The position numbers and the translations under genes were made by a program. The notes beneath the pieces were generated by a model. It saw only the letters and a program-made list of their open reading frames with translations, was not told the DNA's origin and did no database searches. DNA of 64,000 bases from Hoeflea algicola (GTDB lineage Bacteria; Pseudomonadota; Alphaproteobacteria; Rhizobiales; Rhizobiaceae). Positions 55,598 through 63,736 of this stretch are shown piece after piece. The first letter of the stretch is position 1. Every line of letters begins with the position of its first letter. Location: contig NZ_JAOVZR010000003.1 in the NCBI RefSeq assembly GCF_026619415.1, positions 124,001 to 188,000 on the forward strand. Direction: 5' to 3'.

Positions 55598-56005
55598 TCA
55601 GGCTCGCGGCGGCCGCTCCGCCAACGCCATGACCACGACCACAAATTCAGGAGTCGCCCCGATCTCGAAACTCTCGGGAATGAAGTTTTCCAACGCCACC
55701 GCGGCAAAATAACAGAGGGCAACGAAACAGCTTGCAGGACAGCAGCGATCTATGACCGTGTCTTGACCCGTGGGGATCGATTCTTGCGCGAAATCTGCTG
55801 AATTGCCCTGGGATTGGTGATGGGTTGCCGTTGGTTGCCCACCAGACAGATGGCCCATCATCGTATGATGTCCACCGCCGTTGACTGTCTGAGCCTCAGT
55901 CATAGCGAACGCATGCAGAGACCCCGGTACGATGGATGTAAAAACAAACATCAAGACCAGAAGCATGCGCCCGAGACGGGATTTGTGGCGATTCGGCATC
56001 TTCAT
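55598..56005 (-). CDS. Hypothetical membrane/periplasmic protein, His- and Cys-rich
   Basis: A 135-residue protein with an N-terminal hydrophobic signal (MLLVLMFVFTSIVPGSLHAF), a His-rich central part (GGHHTMMGHLSGG and THHQSQG), a Cys pair RCCPASC and a second hydrophobic stretch. This resembles copper-associated DUF2946-type proteins, but I cannot confirm the family. It is first in the leftward copper transcript, so a metal-handling role is plausible. Confidence 0.55.
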   Translation of the reverse strand: MKMPNRHKSRLGRMLLVLMFVFTSIVPGSLHAFAMTEAQTVNGGGHHTMMGHLSGGQPTATHHQSQGNSADFAQESIPTGQDTVIDRCCPASCFVALCYFAAVALENFIPESFEIGATPEFVVVVMALAERPPRA

Positions 56006-56296
56006 CTCGAAGAGATTTACCGCAACGTCGAGGTCAAAACAATAGCAAATTCATTCACTAAGGCTTGATGCAGATAATGGCGGGCCCTTCTAACGAGAAA
56101 CCGACGATAGGCCCGTGCAATGTATTATTTCGTTGATCATTGCGTGTCGAGAATGGCCCACACATTTTTGAGGCTAGAAAAGATCCGCGTGAACTATGCC
56201 GAAAAGCATCTATAAAAACTGGGGTTACCCGCCGATTCGCTACCCATGTTCCTTTGTGCTAAAATCCTCTTTTCGTGTAATCCACGGGAGGTTGCA
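56006..56296. other. Divergent intergenic region
   Basis: About 290 bases between the leftward copper operon and a rightward small gene, lower in GC than the surroundings. It should contain both promoters. No clear metal-regulator operator such as a CueR dyad was recognised. Confidence 0.35.
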
Positions 56297-56665
56297 ATGC
56301 GTATGTTTGTTATTCCAGCAATCGTGTTTTCTTATCTCACGCTCCCTGCCAATGCGACCGAGCATCAAATATTTCATACTGCGCGTATTGACGGGCACAG
56401 AACGATCAGTCTGAATCTTCTAAGCAATGATGTTGCCCGAGATCGAGATTTTGATATTGATGTAGTGATTACCATTTTGGAGAAAAACGCTAACGGGAAA
56501 ATTTTGTATATCGACTGGTCAAGACATCTTGCAAGCATAAAGTGCGGTGCGCCTGCAATCGTTAAAGTTGGTGGAACCAATTATAATATCGATTACAGAG
56601 ATTCTGCAGGGGTCGACTGGAAGCGCGATCTTTGGGCAGCCATTTGCAAGACACCTATGTCATGA
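56297..56665 (+). CDS. Small secreted hypothetical protein
   Basis: A 122-residue protein with a signal peptide (MRMFVIPAIVFSYLTLPANA) and a mature part with LNLLSNDVARDRDFDIDVVI, IKCGAPAIVKVGGTNYNI and a C-terminal WKRDLWAAICKT; the two Cys could form a disulfide. A GGGAGG ribosome site precedes ATG 56297. The gene is noticeably AT-richer than its neighbours, suggesting separate acquisition. Function unknown. Confidence 0.6.
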   Translation: MRMFVIPAIVFSYLTLPANATEHQIFHTARIDGHRTISLNLLSNDVARDRDFDIDVVITILEKNANGKILYIDWSRHLASIKCGAPAIVKVGGTNYNIDYRDSAGVDWKRDLWAAICKTPMS

Positions 56666-56822
56666 AATATTCAGAATTGCGTAAGCCTGCAGTTTTGTGA
56701 AACCAATTTTTGTGATGCCTGGTCGGTGAGCCTGTTCGTTTTGTGCGAAGTCTGTTTTTTTTGCGGTCCAGATCCAACCTTTTTAGGGAGCGGGCTGCGG
56801 TACGCCCGCCCCCGGTACCGGC

Positions 56823-57125
56823 TTACTCGAAGCTCGGCGAGCCATCCATGAAGCCGCGGTCGTAAACGATCTGGTCTTCCGACACGCTGCCGATCGAGGC
56901 CGTGGCGGTGTAGTCGATGCCGCCCTGCGGAGCCGAGAAGGTCGGCGAGCCGTCATTGCCGGGGCGATCGTAGACGACCAGGTCCGGCGTGGTTGCCGGA
57001 GCGGCTGCGGTGACTTCCGCCGCGTCGAAGGCCCGCGGGGCGTAGGCGTCGACCGCTGAGGACTGGGCAAATGCACCAGTGGCGGTTGCGAGAGTCAGGC
57101 CGAGAGCGATAAAAATCTTGTTCAT
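56823..57125 (-). CDS. Small secreted repeat protein, copy 1 of 3
   Basis: A 100-residue protein: signal peptide MNKIFIALGLTLATATGAFA, then a mature part with two internal units of the form VYDR-G-DGSP-F (VVYDRPGNDGSPTFSAPQGG and IVYDRGFMDGSPSF). It is the most divergent of three tandem paralogues. Similar small secreted proteins are common in Rhizobiales; function unknown. It is followed at the left by a GC-rich stretch. Confidence 0.75.
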   Translation of the reverse strand: MNKIFIALGLTLATATGAFAQSSAVDAYAPRAFDAAEVTAAAPATTPDLVVYDRPGNDGSPTFSAPQGGIDYTATASIGSVSEDQIVYDRGFMDGSPSFE

Positions 57126-57217
57126 GGTCGTGTTCCTTGAAACGGATTGAATGTGATGAGGTTGGGAAGCTGAACGGGGCCGGCCGGGAGAAAGCTGGCC
57201 CCGCTTCAGGTGTGGTC

Positions 57218-57517
57218 TCAGCGAACGAAAGTCGGTGAGCCATCATTGTCGGCGCGGCCATAGATAATCTGATCATTTGACACGCTGCCGATGGAGCTGG
57301 AGGATGTGTAGTCGATACCACCCTGTGGTGCTGCGAAGTTCGGTGAGCCGTCATTTCCGGCGCGGTCGTAGCTGACCAGGTCATTGCTGACACCAACAAC
57401 GTAGTTGCCGGAGCCATGGCTGGCAGGAGCCTGATAGGCGTCGAGCGCTGAGGACTGGGCAAATGCGCCGGTGGTGGTTGCGAGTGTCAGGCCGAGAGCG
57501 ATAAAAATCTTGTTCAT
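57218..57517 (-). CDS. Small secreted repeat protein, copy 2 of 3
   Basis: A 99-residue paralogue: signal peptide MNKIFIALGLTLATTTGAFA, then SALDAYQAPASHGSGNYVVG, and the two internal units SYDRAGNDGSPNFAAPQGG and YGRADNDGSPTF. The Ser/Ala-rich linker SSSSIGSVSND separates them. Almost identical to copy 3 and to copy 1 in the signal peptide. Confidence 0.75.
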   Translation of the reverse strand: MNKIFIALGLTLATTTGAFAQSSALDAYQAPASHGSGNYVVGVSNDLVSYDRAGNDGSPNFAAPQGGIDYTSSSSIGSVSNDQIIYGRADNDGSPTFVR

Positions 57518-57609
57518 GGTCGTGTTCCTTGAAACGGATTGAATGTGATGAGGTTGGGAAGCTGAACGGGGCCGGCCGGGAGAAAGCTGGCCCCGCTTCA
57601 GGTGTGGTC

Positions 57610-57909
57610 TCAGCGAACGAAAGTCGGTGAGCCATCATTGTCGGCGCGGTCATAGATAACCTGTTCATTTGACACACCGCCGATGGAGCTGGTGGATGTG
57701 TAGTCGATCCCGCCCCGCGATGCTGCGAAGCTGGGTGAGCTGTCATTTCCGGCGCGGTCGTAGCTGACCAGGTCATTGCTGACACCAACGACGTAGTTGC
57801 CGGAGCCATGGCTGGCAGGAGCCTGATAGGTGTCGAGTGCAGAAGATTGGGCAAATGCGCCGGTGGCGGCTGCGAGTGTCAGGCCTAGAGTGATAAGAAA
57901 TTTTTTCAT
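57610..57909 (-). CDS. Small secreted repeat protein, copy 3 of 3
   Basis: A 99-residue paralogue starting MKKFLITLGLTLAAATGAFA, followed by SALDTYQAPASHGSGNYVVG and units SYDRAGNDSSPSF and IYDRADNDGSPTF. It is first in the leftward cluster and has its own upstream sequence with TTTCTGGGACG instead of the spacer shared by copies 1 and 2. Confidence 0.75.
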   Translation of the reverse strand: MKKFLITLGLTLAAATGAFAQSSALDTYQAPASHGSGNYVVGVSNDLVSYDRAGNDSSPSFAASRGGIDYTSTSSIGGVSNEQVIYDRADNDGSPTFVR

Positions 57910-58116
57910 GGTATGGTCCTTTCTGGGACGTTGGTTGGTTAATCATGTCTGACGGGGCGGTCACAGCTCCGCCAGTAGCTGAAAGACGGGAAGTCGACCG
58001 CTGGGGTGGCTCCACGCTTTCAGTCCTGATTGGCTTCAGTTTGAGTCTTAGATCGGCAGGGAATGCACCGATGTCACGAGCGGCCCAAGTTCGAGGCTGG
58101 GCCGCACAGATGCACT

Positions 58117-58402
58117 CTATTTCAGTTCGACAACCGTCAGCTTGCCCTCGACCCGGTCGGCAACGAATTCGACGTTTGCGCCTTGCTTCAGTTTGGCCAG
58201 CAAGGTGTCGTCCTTGATCTCGGAACACCATTGTCATGGCCGGCATGTCGAGATTTTTCAGTTCCTCATGGATGAGCGTGACCTTCTTGGCCTTGGTGTC
58301 GACCTTCTTGACCACGCCCTTTGTATATTCGGCTGCCAGTGCGCCCGAAGCGAGGCCGAGAGTGAGGATGGCAGCGGATGCAATTTTGAGAACTGTTTTC
58401 AT
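58117..58402 (-). pseudogene. Frameshifted CusF-like copper-binding protein
   Basis: The frame begins MKTVLKIASAAILTLGLASG with the CusF-like EYTKGVVKKVDTKAKKVTLI and LDMPAMTMVFR, then turns into Arg-rich nonsense. In the next frame the expected end continues: IKDDTLLAKLKQGANVEFVA and GKLTVVELK, stopping at 58117. One base is missing near 58222. It parallels the intact gene at 51538 and, like it, lies beside a cupredoxin gene. Either the gene is dead or the base is a sequencing error. Confidence 0.8.
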
Positions 58403-58453
58403 ATCTGTTTCCTTTGGGAGGTTGCTTTTGCCGGGATACTTTTGTTCCGGGTC

Positions 58454-58933
58454 CTATTTCCTGGCTACAATGACGCTGCCGTGCATTCCTGAGGCGTAGT
58501 GGCCAGGGACAAGGCAGGCGACTTTAAATGTGCCATCATTGGTGAACTTCCAGACGACTTCCCCGGATTTGCCTGGTGCCAGTCGAATTGCATTGGGATC
58601 GTCGTGTTCCATCTCCGGGAACTTCTCCATCATCGCCTTGTGCTCCATGACCTTGTCCTCTTGATCGAGGACGAATTCGTGATCCAGTTCACCTGCATTC
58701 TTGATGGCGAAGACAACGGTCTGACCCTTGCGGACCTTGAAGTTGCTCGGGGTGAAAATCATTTGGCCATCGTCGGTCTCTTTCATGGTGACCCGGATTG
58801 TCTGGGTGGCTTTGGCCTTTTTGCCAGGCTCACCGACGGCCATTGCATCGGAATGACCGTCTGAGTGTGTACCCGAAGCAAGCGCTGGAGAAGCCAGGGC
58901 TGCAAGCATGAGTGCGAAAGTTACAGTTTTCAT
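58454..58933 (-). CDS. Cupredoxin copper protein, second copy
   Basis: A 159-residue relative of the protein at 51860: signal peptide MKTVTFALMLAALASPALAS, HSDGHSD segment, VRKGQTVVFAIKNAGELDHE, Met/His-rich MEHKAMMEKFPEMEHDD and the ligand loop ACLVPGHYASGMHG. It stands upstream of the CusF pseudogene, so a cupredoxin-cusF pair is present twice in the island. Confidence 0.92.
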   Translation of the reverse strand: MKTVTFALMLAALASPALASGTHSDGHSDAMAVGEPGKKAKATQTIRVTMKETDDGQMIFTPSNFKVRKGQTVVFAIKNAGELDHEFVLDQEDKVMEHKAMMEKFPEMEHDDPNAIRLAPGKSGEVVWKFTNDGTFKVACLVPGHYASGMHGSVIVARK

Positions 58934-59198
58934 TTATCCAGTCCTATGGTTGTTGAAAGGCACATCGTCCGGGGAGTGACCTGCATCATCACATCGGGAG
59001 TCGTGGAACTGTCCACGGCTTTGCCCGAATCAATGATCCCAGGACGCAATGCGGCTGTGAACCCGCTCGCAAAGAGCGGCGCTGCTGCCATCAGATATGG
59101 TATTTGTATGGTGTAATGGGAGTAGGAGCTATGAGCGGCGCGACGAGCAAGTTAAGCTCGAATGCGCACAATCAGACCCGCAGAACGGGTGGCCCAAT

Positions 59199-59597
59199 TC
59201 AGATACTGGGAGGGCGGTGAAGGCCGTGAAGTTCTCGGTAAACGCCGCTTTCGTCTATGAACTCGCGGACGACCGATACGACCGGACCACCGGAGTCATC
59301 CTGAAACGTGACAAGTACGAAACCTGCACAGAAGTCATCGTTGCATTCCTGCAAGGTAAGCGTCGAATCTTCGCTGTCTGTGGTGAAGTAGCGAGCACTT
59401 TCGTCCGACATGATCGAGGCATCCACCTGATCCATCGTCTGGGATAAACTCGTTTGATGATTGTCCAATGGACCGACGTGCATAGCCATGGCAGGATTTG
59501 ACAAAGAGTATCCGGCTAGCGACACGATGATCGCCAACCTGATGAGAACCAGCAGTTTTCTGCATATGGTTCGATACATCACACTCATGTCCAACAT
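59199..59597 (-). CDS. Hypothetical secreted protein
   Basis: A 132-residue frame with a signal-like N-terminus (CRKLLVLIRLAIIVSLAGYS ending NPAMAM) and a mature acidic part with SLTQ-type polar sequence, LQECNDDFCAGFVLVTF and a VVSVVREFIDESGVY strand. The two Cys may pair. Start could be any of the Met codons at 59597, 59588 or 59579. No family recognised; composition is protein-like. Confidence 0.5.
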   Translation of the reverse strand: MLDMSVMYRTICRKLLVLIRLAIIVSLAGYSLSNPAMAMHVGPLDNHQTSLSQTMDQVDASIMSDESARYFTTDSEDSTLTLQECNDDFCAGFVLVTFQDDSGGPVVSVVREFIDESGVYRELHGLHRPPSI

Positions 59598-59865
59598 ATA
59601 GCTCTAAACCGACTCGGCATCAAGCCATTGAATTTACTTATTTTATTAACGTTTTGTTAACATTTGGGAGCTTCCCATGCCATCAAAACGTGTTGTATGA
59701 AGCGGACATGATTGCAGAAAACTGTCCTTTCTGTGGCACCCTTAAAAGCCAAGAGAAAAATGCCGAAGTTAGCACTGATTTGAGCCTGACCTTGGATCAT
59801 CTCCTTTTGGAAATGAAATTGGAGCCGTGTTTAACGTTAAACACCTGGCCCGAAAGGGGCACTTC

Positions 59866-60426
59866 ATGAGCTTGAAGTTATGTGCGGTATTGATATCCAT
59901 GATCACTCTGGCAAATTTCGCCGCTCAGGCCACGGAACATGTTCAAGAGACTGAAAACACAGTCGTCGCGCGGCAATTGGACATGAAATCGATGGCCGAG
60001 GCAGCGAAGCTGATCGACGGTATGTTCAAAGGCAGCCGTTCATACAATTCCGGGTTGTTCAAAGCAGCCGCAGAAACGATATATGAGATGTCTGGCAGTG
60101 CCTTGGTAGCCCACTTCGGAGGCAATCCCGTCATTGCCGGTTCAGGGGCCAGCTCGACCATCATGACCGAGCACGCAGAGTTCGCCGCATTGGCGAATGA
60201 CCTTGGTGTGTATGCGAATTCCCTCGCTTCTGCTGCTGAGAGCCATCCTGATGCGTTGACCCCGGACATGCGGATGAGAGCGGGAGACGTTATAGGCCTC
60301 GGACCATTCGGCAAGAAAGTTGACCCCACCACAGAAATTTCGTCAATGCCCGCCGAACACGCCTTTCATATGATGCTTCAAACCTGCACTTCCTGCCACG
60401 CAAGATTTCGCGTGAAAACGAACTGA
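59866..60426 (+). CDS. Class II (cytochrome c'-like) secreted c-type cytochrome
   Basis: A 186-residue protein with a signal peptide (MSLKLCAVLISMITLANFAA) and a four-helix-bundle pattern. The heme-binding CTSCH (Cys174, Cys177, His178) is at the very C-terminus, as in cytochrome c' and c-556. Helices MAEAAKLIDGMFKG and SAAESHPDALTPDMRMRAGD are typical. Cytochromes of this class handle electron transfer or bind NO; role here unknown. AAGGGGC precedes ATG 59866; codons upstream to 59827 are not part of the signal. Confidence 0.88.
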   Translation: MSLKLCAVLISMITLANFAAQATEHVQETENTVVARQLDMKSMAEAAKLIDGMFKGSRSYNSGLFKAAAETIYEMSGSALVAHFGGNPVIAGSGASSTIMTEHAEFAALANDLGVYANSLASAAESHPDALTPDMRMRAGDVIGLGPFGKKVDPTTEISSMPAEHAFHMMLQTCTSCHARFRVKTN

Positions 60427-60766
60427 CACCTTCTAGACGAGGTGAGAGGTGCCAGTTTTGGACAGCACCTGTGAGCCTATTTCCAGCATCGGTTGTTTGA
60501 TACAGGGTGCGTGTTTGATGCGGTCATCGCGAGCACTGATGCTTGTTCAAAGCGGATCAATCGAGAATTACGGCAACACGTTGAAGCGACTTCTGGAGGC
60601 CATAATCCACTGTATCGTGGCTGCATGGTGAACCCGAATTTGATTGCCATAAGCGCACGGAATCGGCCCTGCTGGCAGGGCTCACCGCTGCACTGGGTGG
60701 GCTAAACAGGCTGACCCTCACCATCCGTTTCGAATCTCTCAGCACCCTAAATGCGTTTCGCCGGAC
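60427..60766. other. Intergenic region between cytochrome and acyltransferase genes
   Basis: About 340 bases between convergent genes. No protein-like frame, no T-run terminator seen. Confidence 0.4.
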
Positions 60767-61801
60767 CTACTCAGGACTGATGCGCGCCCATCCCGGTCGA
60801 TCGAAAAGGAAGCGCCCGAAACCGGTCAAGCCGATAGCGAAATAGAGTATGATCGGAGTCGTCAGGGCTACAACGAAGACCGCAAGGCTGAGTGGCCCAG
60901 TTTGCGTGATCAGCCCGGTATTCATAGCTATCTCGCGAAAAACCGACATGGGAATGGTGAAAGCAAGATAGATGACAAGCGAATGCGCGCCGATCCATCG
61001 CAACCAGCCAGTATACGGCCGATCCATCAAGACCACACTGAAGGCACAAAGCGCCACCGCGCCCGCAACACCAAGCAGGAAATGCAGCGGTGGAAATGCA
61101 GCAAATCCCATGCGAGTTTCGCCCGGCATCAGTTCGAAACTTGGCAGAAACACCAAAAGTCCGTTGACAAATAACCAGGCAACAAGCGCCGCAATTCCTT
61201 TCCCCCGGTTTTCGGCTACCCAGCCCGCCACCCTGAAAATCTGCGCAGCGAATGCATAACCAATGTAGAAAAATACGAAATAGGCGGTGAATTGCGTCAC
61301 AATGTAACTTGAAACGTTGATCGAAGCGATCTGCAAACCCGTCGCAACAGCAATCACAAGCCAGTGCGGAGTCCGGAATTGCCAAAGCAGCTTTGCGGCT
61401 ATGGCAAACAAGCCGAGCATGTAGACAAACCACAGCACGCCATAGGGCTGGACAATGGCGCGGGCAAGATCCGCCACCATGGCGATCGGATCGCGAGCGA
61501 AAATGCCCACCTTCAAAGCGATCATGATGAATGCCCACAAAACATAGAAATACATGTAATGTACAAAACGGCGATCAGCGTATCGCTGCCAGGGACGCGC
61601 AATCACGGTCGAAAGAAACAGGCCGGAAATGAGGAAGAATTCCGGCATGCGAAAGGGCGTCGCGAACGCGATCACGTAATGAAGGAAACCGACGCTACCG
61701 GTATGTGTACCGGTGTTGTAGGCCGCATACATCATCACGACCAAGATTATCGACATGCCCTTTGCCAGATCCACCCAAGCCAAACGCTTCGAACTGGTCA
61801 T
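60767..61801 (-). CDS. Acyltransferase-3 family membrane protein
   Basis: A 344-residue integral membrane protein with about ten hydrophobic segments, beginning RLAWVDLAKGMSIILVVMMY, the DxxKG--I--V signature of acyltransferase-3/OpgC proteins. FRMPEFFLISGLFLS, FYVLWAFIMIAL and GWLRWIGAHSLVIYLAFTIP fit the family. Such enzymes modify surface sugars or lipids. Its start overlaps the stop of the cytochrome gene (ATGA, 61798-61801), so it is last in a four-gene leftward operon from 63432. Confidence 0.88.
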   Translation of the reverse strand: MTSSKRLAWVDLAKGMSIILVVMMYAAYNTGTHTGSVGFLHYVIAFATPFRMPEFFLISGLFLSTVIARPWQRYADRRFVHYMYFYVLWAFIMIALKVGIFARDPIAMVADLARAIVQPYGVLWFVYMLGLFAIAAKLLWQFRTPHWLVIAVATGLQIASINVSSYIVTQFTAYFVFFYIGYAFAAQIFRVAGWVAENRGKGIAALVAWLFVNGLLVFLPSFELMPGETRMGFAAFPPLHFLLGVAGAVALCAFSVVLMDRPYTGWLRWIGAHSLVIYLAFTIPMSVFREIAMNTGLITQTGPLSLAVFVVALTTPIILYFAIGLTGFGRFLFDRPGWARISPE

Positions 61802-62286
61802 TTTGGTTCCAGGGCATAGCGCGTATTCATCTCATCATGTCCGCTGCGGATTTCGTCCGGCCATGTGCTCTTGATGTAGGAAAGCACTGCGATGATTTCT
61901 GCATCGGTGAGCACTCCTTCATAGACCGGCATTGCCGAAGTGTAGTTCTTCAGATTTGCTGCGGCTACAATTCCGTACTTTGTGATCTCGAAGAGAATTT
62001 GATCCGTGTGATGCCAAGTATGGCCCGTCTCGTCATGGGGCGGCGCCGGCATCAGGCCGTCGGGACCCGGCGAACGCCAATCCTCGACTTGCCCCTCCAA
62101 TTTCACACCATGGCAGGATGCGCAATTTGCGGCATACAAGGTTTTCCCTAATGCCAAGACCCGCTGGTCCTCTGGTCTAAGAAGACCCGCTCTTACTTCA
62201 TCCTGTTGCACCATCACAACAATCGCGACGACTACTAACCCCGCGATTGTGGCAAAGGCCGCGACATACAAAGATTTCTTACGCAT
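61798..62286 (-). CDS. Membrane-anchored c-type cytochrome
   Basis: A 162-residue class I cytochrome c: N-terminal anchor (VAAFATIAGLVVVAIVVMV), heme site NCASCHG (Cys55, Cys58, His59) and a likely axial Met in TSAMPVYEGVLTD. The C-terminal helix AEIIAVLSYIKSTWPDEIR is typical. It may donate electrons in the periplasm, possibly to the oxidases of the copper island. It sits 7 bases after the L,D-transpeptidase gene. Confidence 0.92.
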   Translation of the reverse strand: MRKKSLYVAAFATIAGLVVVAIVVMVQQDEVRAGLLRPEDQRVLALGKTLYAANCASCHGVKLEGQVEDWRSPGPDGLMPAPPHDETGHTWHHTDQILFEITKYGIVAAANLKNYTSAMPVYEGVLTDAEIIAVLSYIKSTWPDEIRSGHDEMNTRYALEPK

Positions 62287-62293
62287 GGCCGTC

Positions 62294-62953
62294 TCACACC
62301 ACGATCAACCGAGAGCCCGAAGGCACGCGGTTGTATAGGTCAATGATGTCCTGGTTTATCAGCCGGACGCAGCCGCTCGATACCGCCTTTCCAATCGTCC
62401 AGTATTCGGGGGAGCCATGGATACGGTAGAGCGTGTCTTCACCATTCTGGAAGATGTAGAGCGCGCGTGCACCCAAAGGGTTATCGAGCCCAGGTGGCAT
62501 GCCACCATTGTCCGCGCTCCATTGCTCCAGCTCCGGTTTCCGCGCGATCATCTCCGCGGGCGGCGTCCATTTTGGCCACTGCTGCTTCCATTGTATGCGG
62601 CCCTCGCCCGACCATTCAAAGCCTTGCCGGCCAAGGCCAACCCCATAGCGCATAGCCTTGCCGCCTTCCTGGACAAGATGAAGGTAGAACGTGTTTGTGT
62701 TGACCACGACAGTCCCGACTGGGTGCGGGCCGACGTAATCGACCTGTCTACGCCAAAATTTTTCCGGTACTTTTGTCAGGTCTACCGCTGGAATGGGAAA
62801 CCTTTCACCCGGCATCGGTCCGTACATGGCAAGATAGGCAGGCGGTGGCCCTTGCGGCTCTGGCGTCGTCTGCAGTGTTTCAGTTGTCGAACATCCTTGT
62901 AAGGTTAAAGCCGACAGACTTCCCACCCCCGTAATGAATTGGCGCCGGTTCAT
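62294..62953 (-). CDS. L,D-transpeptidase (YkuD family) lipoprotein
   Basis: A 219-residue YkuD-domain enzyme. N-terminus has a lipobox (SLSALTLQGCSTT). The catalytic motif is HGSPEYWTIGKAVSSGCVRL with nucleophile Cys195, and NPLGARALYIFQNGEDTLYR precedes it. These enzymes make 3-3 cross-links or attach proteins to peptidoglycan. ATG 62953 overlaps the DUF411 stop (ATGA). L,D-transpeptidases are often induced with copper genes, since they are copper-sensitive cysteine enzymes. Confidence 0.92.
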   Translation of the reverse strand: MNRRQFITGVGSLSALTLQGCSTTETLQTTPEPQGPPPAYLAMYGPMPGERFPIPAVDLTKVPEKFWRRQVDYVGPHPVGTVVVNTNTFYLHLVQEGGKAMRYGVGLGRQGFEWSGEGRIQWKQQWPKWTPPAEMIARKPELEQWSADNGGMPPGLDNPLGARALYIFQNGEDTLYRIHGSPEYWTIGKAVSSGCVRLINQDIIDLYNRVPSGSRLIVV

Positions 62954-63432
62954 TGTTTGCCAACCTCGAAGTAAACCGCAGGTTCTTCACCGGATCGACC
63001 AGTGAATGCATATACCGTGTAGTTTGCCTCTGGGTCATCGCCCATGCCGAGTGACCCCATCGGCATGCCCGGGGTCGAAACTCCCCGGATATCGGGTCGT
63101 TCGGTCATCAGCTTTTCGACCGCCTGGATGGGCACGTGACCTTCAAGCACGTATTTGGTTTCGCCGCCGATCATCGCAGTATGGCAGGCCTCAAGATTGC
63201 CGGGCACGCCGGCCCGCGTCTTGATCGCCGTCAGGTCCTCGACGTCTGTCGTCTTGACGTGGTAGTCAGCCTGTTCCATGGCTTCAACCCAGGCTTGACA
63301 GCACCCGCACCATGGCGACTTGAACACGATGATCTGGCTGTCAGTATCGGGTGTTTCGGCGAATGCAAACGTGGCCGTTATGGAAAGCCCAATGGCAAAC
63401 ACGCCGGCTAATGATGTGAGAATTTTGGTCAT
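62950..63432 (-). CDS. DUF411 periplasmic metal-associated protein
   Basis: A 160-residue secreted protein: signal peptide (ILTSLAGVFAIGLSITATFA), then FKSPWCGCCQAWVEAME with Cys42, Cys44 and Cys45, GNLEACHTAMIGGETKYVLE, GHVPIQAVEKLM and VSTPGMPMGSLGM. This is the DUF411 pattern found in copper and silver resistance clusters; it probably binds metal through Cys and Met residues. First gene of the operon DUF411 - L,D-transpeptidase - cytochrome - acyltransferase. Confidence 0.92.
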   Translation of the reverse strand: MTKILTSLAGVFAIGLSITATFAFAETPDTDSQIIVFKSPWCGCCQAWVEAMEQADYHVKTTDVEDLTAIKTRAGVPGNLEACHTAMIGGETKYVLEGHVPIQAVEKLMTERPDIRGVSTPGMPMGSLGMGDDPEANYTVYAFTGRSGEEPAVYFEVGKQ

Positions 63433-63736
63433 TTAAGATGTCTTTCGTATTCGTGAGAGATTGGTCATGGCAAGCATGGCCCTCGGTTTTGGGCATGAAC
63501 AGGTGAGCACCGGGGCATAGGTCCAAAGCAGCAAGCGTCACAGCATTTCCACAAATGGAGTTTCCTACGGCACCGCCAAAAGGATCAGTCCGGCACCCGC
63601 GACCATCGACAACCAGCTTGTGGATTTTATCCACTTACCCGGGTGCCCGAATCGGCTTTGCCGACGCCGCATGTTTGGATCCGAGGGATGCTGGAGGCGC
63701 CGGAGCACGGTGAAGGTTTGTGTGTTTGCCGATGCA
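63433..63736. other. Intergenic region upstream of the DUF411 operon
   Basis: About 300 bases. A reverse frame near 63565-63660 reads WIKSTSWLSMVAGAGLILLA, resembling a small membrane helix, but ends at once; it may be the relic of a short membrane-protein gene. Nothing else recognised. Confidence 0.35.

Larger units (their letters stand above)
57126..57909 (-). repeat. Tandem 392-bp duplication carrying copies 2 and 3
   Basis: Starts of the three genes lie at 57125, 57517 and 57909, a period of exactly 392 bp. The spacers 57126-57217 and 57518-57609 are base-for-base alike as far as I can compare them, including the inverted repeat GGGGCCGGC...GCTGGCCCC. The signal-peptide coding parts are also nearly identical, so the duplication is recent or kept uniform by gene conversion. 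Confidence 0.85.

Noticed and set aside
57126..57909. CRISPR-like array in the tandem repeat region
   Set aside because: The repeat unit is 392 bp and contains a gene; there are no short repeats with unique spacers and no cas genes.
59654..59869. 71-residue forward frame before the cytochrome gene, with a CPFC motif
   Set aside because: It overlaps the promoter and start of the cytochrome gene, and the rest is not protein-like; too weak to annotate.
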